Assembly: GCA_963555705.1 (NCBI GenBank)
Contig: OY743190.1
Location: 25,117,491-25,181,490, forward strand
DNA: 64,000 bases
Direction: 5' to 3'
Source: Ligustrum vulgare
Taxonomy: Eukaryota; Streptophyta; Magnoliopsida; Lamiales; Oleaceae
The first letter of the stretch is position 1; each line of letters opens with the position of its first letter. Below the pieces are notes generated by a model. It was not told where the DNA came from, did no database searches, and saw nothing but the letters and a program-made list of their open reading frames with translations. Both the position numbers and the translations under genes were made by a program. Shown here one piece after another: positions 33,045 through 44,972 of the stretch.

Positions 33045-34848
33045 TCAGATGAAAAATTGAGAAATTTTCTCACTTTATAAAACAATATTTAGCTATTTTA
33101 ATCATTTTTTTATTTTTCACTCATTTGTACTTGATAATAATAATGTTAATTTCTGTAAAAAAAAAAAAAAAATAAGTCAGTTAACAACAAAAAAAATGAT
33201 CAAACGTGACACAAAAGACATTTCACTTGAGGTGGACAATGTTTTCTTACCAAATAGGTAAGAAAATATTTTCAAGACAAATAAGTTAAGTGTACTTAAT
33301 TGGTTGTACATAAGAAAATTTGTAGAAAATATTTTTCAAGACAAATTTCCAATCAAATACCAAACAAATACAAAATGTGGAAAAATATTTTTCATAATTT
33401 GACATTTTCTAGAAAAGTGTAGGCTAATCAAACACATCATTATTGTTGTCCAGATTGTATAATTGGTAAGCAACAACATCTCTAACATTAGACACAAGAA
33501 AGCACCACTCAAGTGCTCATAGCAAAGTAGAAAGGGAAAATTTGGCAAACGAAAATAGAGATAAATACATCATTTGTATTAAAACTCTCTAATATTATAA
33601 CACTTGAACAACACTTGGGACTCTCTTCCACAAGCGCTTTATACAAGCTCTCAAGTTCTCTCTATAAACTAGACACTCCAAATCCTTGGATTGATACAAA
33701 TGAGGAAACTTACACTATTTATACTATCGCTTCTATAGAATGGATGATAGGGATCAACTTGATTCAATGACTATAATCTATTTTCTAGATAATTCTACAA
33801 CATCTATCAATTAGAGAATTATACACACATCTATACAAATATCTATCATGAATGACCTAGGTAATTCTACATCTACACATTTGTAGAACATTTTAGAGTC
33901 CTCTTTTCGCTAAGAATTCTCTACAGCCTTCTAAAAAGTTCCTACAAGTCTCTTTTATGGAATGTTCTAGATTTAGTTAATTCCACCATATCCCGCAATC
34001 TTTTGGAACCTTCTAGAAATCTCAATTGTGCATTTTTCGTAAAATTGGCAACCCGTCCTTTTTGTGCATCCCCACGCGCACATTTTAGCAAATTATCATG
34101 TTTCTTCGATGAATAAAATTCGAGACGTGACAATGTCCCTTCAACCAACAAAAGTTATTTTGGACTTCTAATTTAGGATATATGACAGTTTGGACCAAAT
34201 GATTTTGACCCGCCAAACCCAATATACGACTTCTAACCATAGATTAAGGGCTTGTTTGACACGATTATTTCATTAACTTTTACTTTCTGTAGAAAAGTTT
34301 CATGAAAAAGTTACCTTAATTTTTGTTTATAACTAAATTTTTAAAAGTAATTTTGAAAAACACACTGGATCAGCTTACTCTAAAAACTCTTCTAACGAAT
34401 GAAAACACTTTAAAGATTGTCAAATGAGTCAAAACAACTTCTAACTTCTCAAAAATCATCCTAAACAAGCAACGAGACTTAACTAGCTTCAAAATAAACG
34501 AATTTAATAAATAATACTTTTTTATTTTTTTTATTGCAGTATTTAGGGTATCTCTAATGCATCCCGTTTATTCTAATTTACGTAGCGGATAAATTGATAG
34601 TCGTCAGCCAAGTGATATTATAATGTTTAAATAACAAATATACGGTTAAATTCAAAATTCATCTCAACTGAATCACGTCTACGACCAAAAATATAGACTT
34701 TCATGTCATTATTTCCCTATAATAATAATAATAATAATAATAATAATTAAATAAATATAAATATTTGAGAGGATTATTTTCTCTTTTTACACAAATCAAT
34801 TGTTTTCTATTTCTAGAAGCTAGCGTTTTCTCTCTTGATTGGAGTGTA
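33045..34848. other. Non-coding AT-rich region
   Basis: It includes an A16 run (33158-33173), a possible decayed MITE with GCTTGTTT termini at about 34250-34475, and a short (ATA)n at 34721-34747. The 33480-34150 stretch has LTR-like text but no verified ends. No gene recognised. Confidence 0.45.
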
Positions 34849-35100
34849 ACCCATACCTTGAGGGCCCAAACTGACCCTACCCTAAGCCATTAGTTCGAGT
34901 GGTAAATCGTAGGATGTGCCTCTCAGAAGTTAGGGTGGAGGGTACTGAAGGTCCCCACGAGTGGTGGTAACTCCCGCTTGCCACAAGATCAAATTCATTT
35001 TCAGGATTCGAACCCTATATCTGACCGTGCTGAGCGTGTTATTAGGCATCCCCTTTGTCACTGAAAGATATGCTCTGGAGGCGTGTTTTCTCTCTTGATT
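34849..35100 (+). repeat. Dispersed SINE-like repeat, copy 1
   Basis: It shares GTGTAACCCATACCTTGAG, GGTAAATCGTAG, CTTGCCACAAGA and TTTCAGGATT with 50213-50440. An A-box-like TTAGTTCGAGTGG and a GGATTCGAACCC block suggest tRNA ancestry. No tail or target duplication was identified. Confidence 0.6.
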
Positions 35101-35987
35101 GATTTGTGTAATAATTGTCAATGAGAAAAGTTATATATCGTGAATACAAAACAATAATTATCAGTGAAAATGGCCACTGACCATGTTTTATTGCTATTAT
35201 AGATTTCTTAAGTCCATTCATAAATAAAAAAATTACAAATCATTTTTGTTGGGTTACTAGTCCATTGAATTTGATTTATTTTTTATTTAACATTGACCAC
35301 TATAATTTGTGTTAGTTCATGATTACTTATTTTGACTTAAATTTGGGATTGCTTAATCTCAATTTACTTGCACAAACAAGTTTGCCACTTTGCCTCTAAT
35401 TTTTGGGAGAAAAGTTTGGAAAGATAATGTTGCTAATTAAATGACGAAAAAAAGAGAAAAAATTGATGAGTTGACAACACGACTATCTACATCTAGACGT
35501 TCACTTAGATAGTGTCTATGTTGTTATCCCACCAAAGTTGAATATTATATCATTCAACATGCATTGGAGAATGATATTTTATTTATAATGTTCACTTAGA
35601 CCTCATTTGAGACTCATTTTTTCAAACAATCTGATTTGTAATAGCAAATTTTTGGAGAGTGTGTGGTTAAAAAATAGGAAATTTTTTTGAGTTATGTATA
35701 AATTATTTTATTGGTAGACTGTGTAATTGAAAATGTATTTTGAAAAAAAAAATAGATTTTGAATAACGGATACCAAACAGGACTTAATAATACACTACAC
35801 AATTGCATTGATGCTCTTAATAGATTTTACCAGGTGTACACATTGGATTACATCCTAGTAGAAATTTTAAGGACCCCGATTCGGGAATCCTGATTGTGAG
35901 GGTGGTGGGACCTACCTGTATTGTGAGAATCGGTATTTATCAATTCGGGGACGCAACGCATTGGTGACACTCAAATTGATTTTTTTA

Positions 35988-36040
<53 letters not shown>

Positions 36041-36075
36041 AACAAGACTATAAATTTGGTGCATCAAAATGAGTA
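35101..36075. other. Non-coding region with (ATT)n at 35990-36034
   Basis: AT-rich, no gene recognised. About fifteen ATT triplets lie just before a Helitron-like 5' terminus. Confidence 0.5.
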
Positions 36076-36332
36076 TCTTTATAATATATAAAAGTAAGGT
36101 AGTTCCTAAAAACAATTTCCTGCCCATTTTTCTATTTCTATAAATAGTAATGTCCCATAGAATTAAATAGTGTGAATGCAAAGTGAATTAGTGTGAATGC
36201 AAAACTGATGTATGTCAAATGTGAATGCAAAATCTGGATATATGTGAACACATTTATTGCATTATATATATATATGTGTGTGTATGTACTAAATAATTGT
36301 TGTTATTTTTTCAATCAATTTTAATTTTATTA
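36076..36332 (+). mobile_element. Possible 5' end of a further Helitron
   Basis: After an A, the sequence TCTTTATAATATATAAAAGT resembles the 5' termini of the Helitrons at 36333 and 36339. The interior differs from theirs and is cut at 36332. A matching 3' end (44474) lies far to the right, but the pairing is unproven. Confidence 0.4.
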
Positions 36333-38338
36333 TCTATATCTATATAATATATAAAAGCAGCTGAGTTTTGGCGAGAAAACTCATCTTTTATTGTGTTCAC
36401 ACTCAAAAATTCAGCTTTTATTGTGTTCACACTGCTAATTCCACTTAAGTATTTTTATAAAGAATTTTTTTCACTTATTTATATTTGGTTATTTGTGTTT
36501 AAAACTCCCTTTTCATAAAATTATTCTAATCATTTAATGTTTTGAATCTTACAAATAAGTATTTGTATGTACTCATACAAATTCAATGTAAAATTTTCAG
36601 TTCAAAATTATATCGAAATTGTATTACGCATCTAATACTAAATAAATATTATCATATAATTTTTTTTTTATAAATAATCTTATTTTTTAGTTATTTAGTA
36701 CATCTAAAAATTCGACTTCCTTTGTATTGCGTTCTATTAAATTAATTAGTATTTTTTATAGAAAGTTACTTTTAATACGTAAATAATTTTTTTGTAATAA
36801 TGTGATATTTTATTGGTCTCAATCTTATGGATGAATTATTTCGTTCGGTCATACAAATCTAACGTCGAATTTTCATTTACATTTATATCGAATATTTAAT
36901 CAAGTTGTATTAAATTTCATTTTAAATAGTCATACTTTTAAGTTCTTTGGTATATATACATAATAACCTTCTTTTCTATATCAGATTATTTATCAAAATA
37001 ATTTTATTTACAATTGCATTTAATCATTATATGATTTTTTTATTCTAGAAAGTCTCATATCACATTTTTCACATTAACGGTTAACAGATTTATTTATATT
37101 GTTTTGAAATTATATAGTTATTAATGATTTTTTTGTCATAATTGTTAAGTCTAAATTTTAAAAAATAATTGACATGATATTAATTGTTATATTTTAATTC
37201 AATATTTATGATTTTTAAATTTCTACAACAATAAGTAAATTGTATCTCAATTTACTTAACTGAAAATTGAGATGGTCAATGTTATATTATATTTTTCATT
37301 AAAAAAACAATTACGTTGTATAATTATTGCAAAAACCTATAATATCATGAATTTGATGCATCATTGTCAATCTCATAATTTTAGTATTTTTTTTTCTTTT
37401 TTTATGATTATCGAATCTATATAATATATAAAAGCAGCTAAGTTTTGGCGGGAAAACTCAGCTTTTATTGTGTTCACACTCAAAAATTCAGCTTTTATTG
37501 TGTTCACACTGCTAATTCCACTTAAGTATTTTTATAAAGAATTTTTTTTACTTATTTATATTTGGTTATTTGTGTTTAAAACTCCCTTTTCATAAAATTA
37601 TTCTAATCATTTAATGTTTTGAATCTTACAAATAAGTATTTGTATGTACTCATACAAATTCAATGTAAAATTTTCAGTTCAAAATTATATCGAAATTGTA
37701 TTACGCATCTAATACTAAATAAATATTATCATATAATTTTTTTTTATAAATAATCTTATTTTTTTAGTTATTTAGTACATCTAAAAATTCGACTTCCTTT
37801 GTATTGCGTTCTATTAAATTAATTAGTATTTTTATGGAAAATTTGTTGATTCATTTTTGTTTTCTATATCTTTTTTTTTTTCCATTTCCCTATATACAAC
37901 CTCTTTCATTTCTGTTATATATAATTATTATGAAGATATACACAATAATAAAAGATTCAATCAAAGGGTTATTTCTTTGAAAAAATGTATATTGTTTAAC
38001 ATGACCGCTCCACTCCACCTTCTATTTATCACGTTTTATGATTCAAAATTTCTGGTGCGGTGGTAATGCTTATTAGTTATTAATATTACAAACCAGTTGA
38101 AAATAAAAAATAGTAAATTATTTTTTGAAAAAGTAAAAAGGATTGACACTACTCTTTTCTTCAAGACCTGTGATATTTTGAGTCATTGAATATAGATTTG
38201 GATTTCTAACAAAAAAGAAAAAATATTAAAACTATAATATTGAAAACTATAATTTCAATCAGAAAATAATTACGTTGTATAAATATTAAAAACCTAAAAT
38301 ATCATAAATTTGATGCAATATCTTTGTCAACCTCGCAA

Positions 38339-38424
<86 letters not shown>
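38339..38424 (+). repeat. Long (ATT)n microsatellite within the nested Helitron
   Basis: About 28 uninterrupted ATT units, the longest in the window. The equivalent place in the Helitron at 50-53 kb has only about seven units (52777-52800), so the tract expanded after the copies split. Confidence 0.93.
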
Positions 38425-38425
<1 letters not shown>

Positions 38426-38523
38426 CATGTTATTTTTCATTGTCAATGGTCAAAATATTGAATTTTATCTTTTATATGCATGGTCTCTGTTATTAATTTT
38501 TTCATCTATTGTTTGAATGTTCA

Positions 38524-38825
38524 GAGTATATGAATACTGGAGATCCTACATTTAAGTGTTAATTTTGCAAGGCGAATTTTTGGTTCGAGGAGATGGTGAA
38601 TAATCGTTACAAAACTTGAAGATCATATTCTATAAGGTCAAATTCTATCTGACAGTAATGCAGGATACAAGTTCTTTATTCTAAGGATATCGTTGAGCCA
38701 TTCGAATTTTAGGATACTTATTAGATTTAATTTTTTTTTCATTGATGGTGTCATATGTCATGACTATCGATAAGAGTCAGATACAATCATTTTCGCATGT
38801 ATGACTTCTCCCTAAAAGGTTGATG
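38524..38825 (+). pseudogene. Helitron Rep/helicase scraps in nested Helitron
   Basis: It opens with a fragment reading YMNTGDPTFKC then FCKANFWFEE, the start of the Helitron-like N domain, with a stop in place of the residue after C. It jumps directly to a fragment equivalent to the far C-terminal helicase region. Non-functional. Confidence 0.7.
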
Positions 38826-40525
38826 TTTATACATGAAACTAATAAATGATGAACTTATCTCTTATTTGTAAATGTTATTTATTTTGTTTAAGAATTCATT
38901 TAATTTCGAATAGGATTATTTTTATTTAGAAGTTTCTTCCCGTGCATCGCACGGGATGATTCACTAGTAATATATAAAAGTAGCTGAGTTTTGGAGGGAA
39001 ACTCAGCTTTTATTGTGTTCACACTCCAAAACCCAGCTTTTATTGTATTCACACTGCTACTTTCACTTAAGTATTTTTATAGAGATTTTTTTTAACTTAT
39101 TTATATTTGATTATTTGTGTTTAAACCTCTCTTTTCAAAAAATTATTATGATATTTTAATGTTTTGAATCTTAAAAATATATATTTGTGTTCAGTCATAC
39201 AATTTCAATTTAAAATTTTCAATTCAAAATTATATCGAAATTGTATTACGCATGTAATACTAAATAAGCCTTATATATAATTTTTTTTATAAATAATCTT
39301 ATTTTTTTAATTATTTAGTACATCTAAAAATTCGAGCCCATTTATATTGTGTTCAATTAAAAGCAGCTGAGTTTTGGAGGGAAAACTCAGTTTTTATTGT
39401 GTTTACACTCCAAAACTCAGCTTTTATTGTGTTCACTCTGCTACTTCCACTTAAGTATTTTTAAGGAGATTTTTTTTTTTACTTATTTATATTTGGTTAT
39501 TTGTGTTTAAACCTCTATTTTCAAAAAATTATTATGATCTTTTAATGTTTTGAATCTTAAAAATAAGTATTCGTGTTCAGTCATAAATTTCAATTTAAAA
39601 TTTTCAATTCAAAAATATATCGAAGTTGTATTACGCATGTAATACTAAATAAGCCTTATATATAAAACTTTTTATACATAATCTTATTTTTTTAATTATT
39701 TAGTACGTACATCTAAAAACTTGAGCTCATTTGTGTTGTGTTCAATTAAATTAATTAGTGTTTTTATAGAAAGTTACATTTAATATGTAAATAATTTTTT
39801 AAAATAATTGTGATATTTTATTGGTTTCAATCTTATGGATGAATAATTTCGTTCGGTCATACAAATCTAATGTCTAATTTTCATTTACATTAATATCGAA
39901 TATTTAATCAGGTTGTATTAAATTTTGTTATAAATAATCATACTTTTAAGTTTTTTGTTACATATACATAATAACCTTCTTTTCTATATCAGATTATTTA
40001 TCAAAATATTTTTATTTACAATTACATTTAATTATTATTTATTTTTTATTCCAGAAAGTCTCGTACCACATTTTTTAACATTAACGGTTAACAAATTTAT
40101 TTATATTGTTTTGAAATTATATAGTTATTAATGATTTTTTGTCCTAACTGCTAAGTCTAAATTTTTAAAAATAATTAACTATGACATGATACTAATTTTT
40201 ATATTTTAATTCAATATTTATGATTCTTAAATTTCTATAACAATAAGTAAATTGTCTCCAAATTTAATTAACTGAAAATTGAGATGATCAATGTCATATT
40301 ATAATTTTCATAAAAAAATTATTATGTTGTATAAATATTGCAAAAACCTATAATACCATGAATTTGATGCATCTTTGTCAATCTCACAATTTTTTTTTTT
40401 TTTTTTAATTATCGAATTCGTTTCTTATACGTGTTTTTTCATTGTCAATGATCAAAACAGTAAATCTTATCTTTTATATGCATGATTTAGAATATTAATT
40501 TTTCCATCTATTATTTGATTGTTCA

Positions 40526-42420
40526 AAGTATATGAACATTGGAGATCCTACATTTAAGTGTTTATTTTGCAAGACAAATTTTTGGTGCGAGAAGAGAGTG
40601 GATAAGCGTTATAAAACATGTCGTAATCCAAAGTTCTCACTTTGTTGTGGGGTGAACACGGTTTGGTTTGGGCGATTTGTAGTAATATTTCAAATCAAAC
40701 CATTTAAAACGGTCTGAAACTTTTCCAAACCAAACCAAATCATTTCATTTTCTAAATAAAACCAAATCAAACTATTTTTTGCCTTTTCAAATCACGAATT
40801 GCCAATGAATGAATTAGTATATTTTAAAGCGAGCTCAAAGACACATATTCGTCTAAAATTTCGAGTTGAAACTAGCTCAATAATAGTATTAAGTTTTTAA
40901 TTGAGTATTTTATTGTGAATTAATTCATGTTGACAAACAGACTAATTATATAGAAGCAAACTGTAGTTAGCTCTTATATTAAAAATTTTATTTTAAGAAA
41001 ATATTTTGGATGATGAATATGAATTGTAGAAGTAAGAATTATTTCCAAATGGTTGTGAATTTGAACAAATTAATCATTGACTCCTTAATTTTGATTTATT
41101 GACAATAAAAAGTGTGTTGCATTTTTTAAAATATGAACGTTGTCCTTTATTTCTTAATTTGGCGAGTTGGCTATTTGAAACCGCGGTTTTGCCTAAACCA
41201 AATAGTTTAAGGCGGTTAGGAATTTTTTCAAATTGAACCAAACCAAACCATTTGTTGTTTAGTTCGATTTCACAGTTTATTTGTTCACCCCTACTTTGTT
41301 GTATGCAAGAGAAAGTGAAAATTCCTCTTATGGAAGATCATCCTCTTATTTTGAAAGATTTGTTATATGTAAGGGACGACATGATTAAGAATTTCGTTGA
41401 GAACATTCGGACATATAATATGATGTTTTCGTTCACTTTTATGGGGAAATAAATAATGAGCTAAATGATGGTAGATGGTCTCCCGTCTTCAGATTACACG
41501 GTCAAAATGCCCTAAGATTGGAAGTATGTTGCCTGATGACAGTTCAATTCTACAATTTGCACGCTTTACATTGTTGACAATATGAATGAGGTTGAAAGCA
41601 GAAAAAGGGTCATTGGGTACGTATTATGTATTTATTGCTTTTATATTTATATTGTTTACGAATAATTTTGTTGTGATAGTCTATAATTTAATTTATGAAT
41701 TTTAATGTCCCCCGGTAGGAGTAAATCATGCGATTCAATGTTGCATGATTGTATAGTTTCTGATTTGAAGAATTTGCTAGACAAATACAACAAATTGTTA
41801 AGATAGTTTAGGTTGGTTTGAGAAAAGATGATTGAGGAAAACACTTCAAATGTAAAACTTATACTTATTGGTTCGTGGGCGACCTGATGATAGCCAATAT
41901 GATTTTCCTATTGTCAATGAAATTGCCGAATTGATTGGCGGTGGATTTTGATACACGACCTGGGCACAAGGATATCATTATTGCGCTACGTGGTGGACCA
42001 TTGCATTGGATAAGTGAAGGACACAAGTTCTTTCTGAGAAATATTGATCATTTACATGGATTGTGTAATGGAACAAGGTTGATAGTTACAAAACTTGCGA
42101 CCATGTTCTAGAAGGTCAAATTCTTTCTGGCATCAATGCAAGACACAAGTTCTTTATTCCAATGATATCGTTGAGCCCTTCTGATTCTAGGATACTTATT
42201 AGATTTCAAAGAAGACAATTTTCATTGATGGTGTTATATTCCATGACTATCAATAAGAGTTAAAGACAATCATTATCGCATGTGAGACTTCTTCTTAAAC
42301 GGCTGGTGTTTGCACATGGACAACTTTATATTGTGATTTCTGGAGTGACAAATCGTTTCGAATTAAAGATGTTGATTTGTAATAAGAATGAAAGATCAAC
42401 AAAATCAACAAACAATGTTG
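40526..42420 (+). pseudogene. Internally deleted Helitron Rep/helicase gene
   Basis: This is a remnant of the rolling-circle replication protein fused to a helicase. Pieces in order: YMNIGDPTFKC and NPKFSLCC (40530-40647); after the hAT insert, KVKIPLMEDHPLILKDLLY, NIRTYNMMFSFT and FRLHGQN (41302-41510); then NEIAELIGGG and HKDIII (about 41915-41980); then a jump to GLCNGTRLIV, FQRRQFSLM, YSMTINKS and FAHGQLYIVISGVTNRF (42058-42370), which are the final helicase motifs. The Rep HUH domain and most of the helicase are deleted. Several frameshifts and stops occur (for example Q to stop after TINKS). Confidence 0.85.
40648..41293 (+). mobile_element. hAT MITE inside the Helitron gene
   Basis: The ends are TGGGGTGAACA and, reverse-complemented, TAGGGGTGAACA, flanked by an exact 8-bp duplication CTTTGTTG (40640-40647 and 41294-41301). 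Interior inverted GGTTTGG/CCAAACC motifs. Removing the element and one duplication rejoins the Helitron reading frame across SLCC, which confirms both boundaries. 646 bp, no transposase. Confidence 0.92.
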
Positions 42421-42588
42421 TGTACAAAGAAGTATTTCGAAATTTGTAGTCATATGAAACTAATAAATGATGATTTTATCTCTTATTTGTGAAATTTATT
42501 TATTTTATCTAAATGATTCATCTAATTTTACATTGAATTATTTTTATCCAGACATTTCTTCCCGTGCATCGCACGGGTGATTCACTAG

Positions 42589-44432
42589 TTAACACTAATA
42601 CTGAATGAGTTCAATTAATATTTTTAGTTATCAGTATTCTTAATATTATAAATTCTAGGTATAGCCATCAATATAAAAATTGTGTTTTAATAATCAATGG
42701 TCAAATCATTGGTTATCTTTAATATTAAAAATCATATTTTCTGAAATATATATGTAGTTGAAAAAATGCGCTGCTTATAAATAATTTATAGAAAAAAGTT
42801 ATTGATCGAAGACTAATATTGAATAATTAATGCTTTGGTTTCTTTTTGATTAATAATATCAATAGAATGGTTAATATTTTTAATCATTCTTAATTTTAAT
42901 AAATTTTTAAAGACTATAGGGTATAAGATTATTTGTATAATTTCGTGATCTCCAATTTTAATCGGTTGTCGTATCATGATAATTGCATGATTTTCAAATT
43001 ATTATTTTGATTATTTGACTTTGTTTTTTTGATAATTGTTTTTATGAAATAGTGATTTTTTAGAATGTATAGTTAAAAAGTAGTATGAAAATTGTAAAAT
43101 ATAATTTTTTAAAATTTGCGTGATTGAAAATGAGTGTTCAGAAAAATTGATTCTTGAAAAATCAATTCCATATGAGTAAGTGATAAAATATTATGTCTTG
43201 TGGGACCTTTTATGAATCGAGATGCATAGATGATATCTTAATAAATAAAGTTAAATATATTTACTATAAACATTCTTTAAGATTTAATCAAAACTAACAT
43301 TTCCTGTTGGTTAATTTGTTACATTTTTTTAAATATATGACCACATCTGTTTACTTTGTAATAGTAAAGTAAATATGAAATGAAATATTTGTTTAATAAA
43401 TTTAAAAATCAAATATTGTAATAAGATAGTTAGTACCATTTCTAATCGTACTATTCAGATAGTGATAAATTATTTGTGATAATCTAGAAAATATATTTTG
43501 AAAAGATTAATTACAATAATAATCATTAAAATTGAATAGTTATGCAAATGATCATTGAAGTATTTTTTTTAAGTAGTAAGTTATTTAAGTTCCTAAGTAT
43601 TACAATTTTAGCAACTTAGAAAAAAAAGGCCCCTATAATTAACGTATAATTTTTTTTTTTTAAAAAAAAGTCATACTTTTTAACAACTCATTGTAATAAA
43701 TAGGTGTTTAAGTATACATTATCCACAAAATCATTATTATTAAACTCATTTTGTAGATAATGAGGGCTCAAATAAGGACTAAATATGCTCACGAAAGAAA
43801 AACGTAATATATAAAGAGAGAGCACTTCCCAAAAACAGGTATTGAACCATTTTCCTAACTAACTCATTTTCTAAAATGGTAATTAGTAGTATTAATTCAC
43901 TATTTATTATTCATTTTGAACAAAATTCAGATTTAAATTAATCCAATTGAATGCAGATTTTTAAATAGTTACAATTTTCAGGTCCCGAAGTTTCTTGGTC
44001 CGTCTTCCCCTCTTGAAAATAAATTACATTTTTTTTAAATTCGTAAAAAAAAAAAAAAAAAAAAAACTTTGTCAATATCACATAAATATTTTTATTTAAA
44101 AATTGAAAATGAAAGAGAATGAAATAAGAACGTTCATCCATCTATTTTTCTTTTTCTTTTCATTTTCGCTTTAATAAAATTCTAAGTATATATCTATTTT
44201 TTCTACTTATTACAAATTCTATTTAAATGTAATTTTTCTTTTCCATTTAAAGTTTTAAATCAATTCAAATTACAATATTTATAAAAATTCCTAGAACGAT
44301 AAATATACGAACAATAAAAAAATTAAAAAATAATTAAGGTATGTGTAATGTACCTTTGTAATTAATTTTCTTCATTTATTTCTCATTTTTAATTAAATAT
44401 TCATTCATATGTTAAAATATAAATTTGATATA
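42589..44432. other. AT-rich non-coding region
   Basis: No gene recognised. It holds poly-A/T runs near 43650 and 44045-44066. A stretch GTAATATATAAAGAGAGAGC at about 43804 resembles a Helitron 5' end without the initial TC. Confidence 0.5.
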
Positions 44433-44474
44433 TATGGGTAACAAATGACCGGCATCGTACGGGTGTAACACTAG
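44433..44474 (+). mobile_element. Helitron 3' terminus, partner unclear
   Basis: A CCGGCATCGTACGGG hairpin-like stretch is followed by CTAG (44471-44474) and T. It matches the form of the ends at 38967 and 42588 but the stem is imperfect. The 5' end could be near 43800 or at 36076. Confidence 0.6.
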
Positions 44475-44972
44475 TATCATATAAAAACAAACTTTTGTTA
44501 GACATATCATTTTTTTAATTGCGACGTTTCTCCTTCTCTTTTTATTTTGATGCATAGGGTGTTAACTCTAAAAAGTGTTTGAGAGTGTCGATGTCCGACG
44601 CGTGTCAGACACCAACACGCTGACTTCGACAGAGTATCCGTGCAACCTAGAATAGACCAGATATAATCCCAATAAATGATATGCTAATAAAAAACTCATC
44701 ACTAGTATCGCTGTTTCCAGACATCATATATACACATACAAGAATAAAACAAATTGATCTGATAAACCAAATGGAAAGGCTCAAATAAGAAAAGACTCGA
44801 AAGACGTGCAGATATATTGTACTTGTATCCACAATGTTTATCGACATGTCCTAAACTCTAGCATCTGATATAGATAATGAACATGGATGCTGAAGCCTTC
44901 AATAAAATAAAAAAAATGCAGCGATTTAAAAGGAGAAAGTATAGATAAAATGAGGTCTCTATTTTTTCCTGC
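44475..44972 (-). other. 3' flank of the receptor kinase
   Basis: Likely contains the 3' UTR of the minus-strand kinase gene (44650-44972). A short GC-richer motif at 44585-44640 with inverted GTGTC/GACAC words stands out. No separate gene. Confidence 0.5.

Larger units (their letters stand above)
36339..38967 (+). mobile_element. Nested Helitron with duplicated 5' end
   Basis: The 5' terminus TCTATATAATATATAAAAG is at 36339 and again at 37416, the two following stretches (about 400 bp) being nearly identical. The single 3' terminus has hairpin CCCGTGCATCGCACGGG (38939-38955) and CTAG at 38964-38967. It inserted between A and T inside the 5' tip of the outer Helitron. It carries only scraps of Rep/helicase. 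Confidence 0.88.
36333..42588 (+). mobile_element. Outer Helitron, split by a nested Helitron
   Basis: The left six bases TCTATA (36333-36338) join, across the inserted Helitron 36339-38967, to TAATATATAAAAG at 38968. Together they restore the standard 5' terminus TCTATATAATATATAAAAG. The right end has the hairpin CCCGTGCATCGCACGGG (42561-42577) and ends CTAG at 42585-42588. The flanking host bases are A (36332) and T (42589), as for Helitron insertion between A and T. A second 5' end restarts at about 39357. It contains a broken Rep/helicase gene. Confidence 0.88.

Noticed and set aside
38310..38516. Open frame with a poly-leucine run
   Set aside because: Product of the ATT tract inside a Helitron, not a membrane protein.
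44592..44640. Small inverted repeat near the kinase 3' end, considered as a terminator or MITE
   Set aside because: Too short and imperfect, with no flanking duplication, to support a call.
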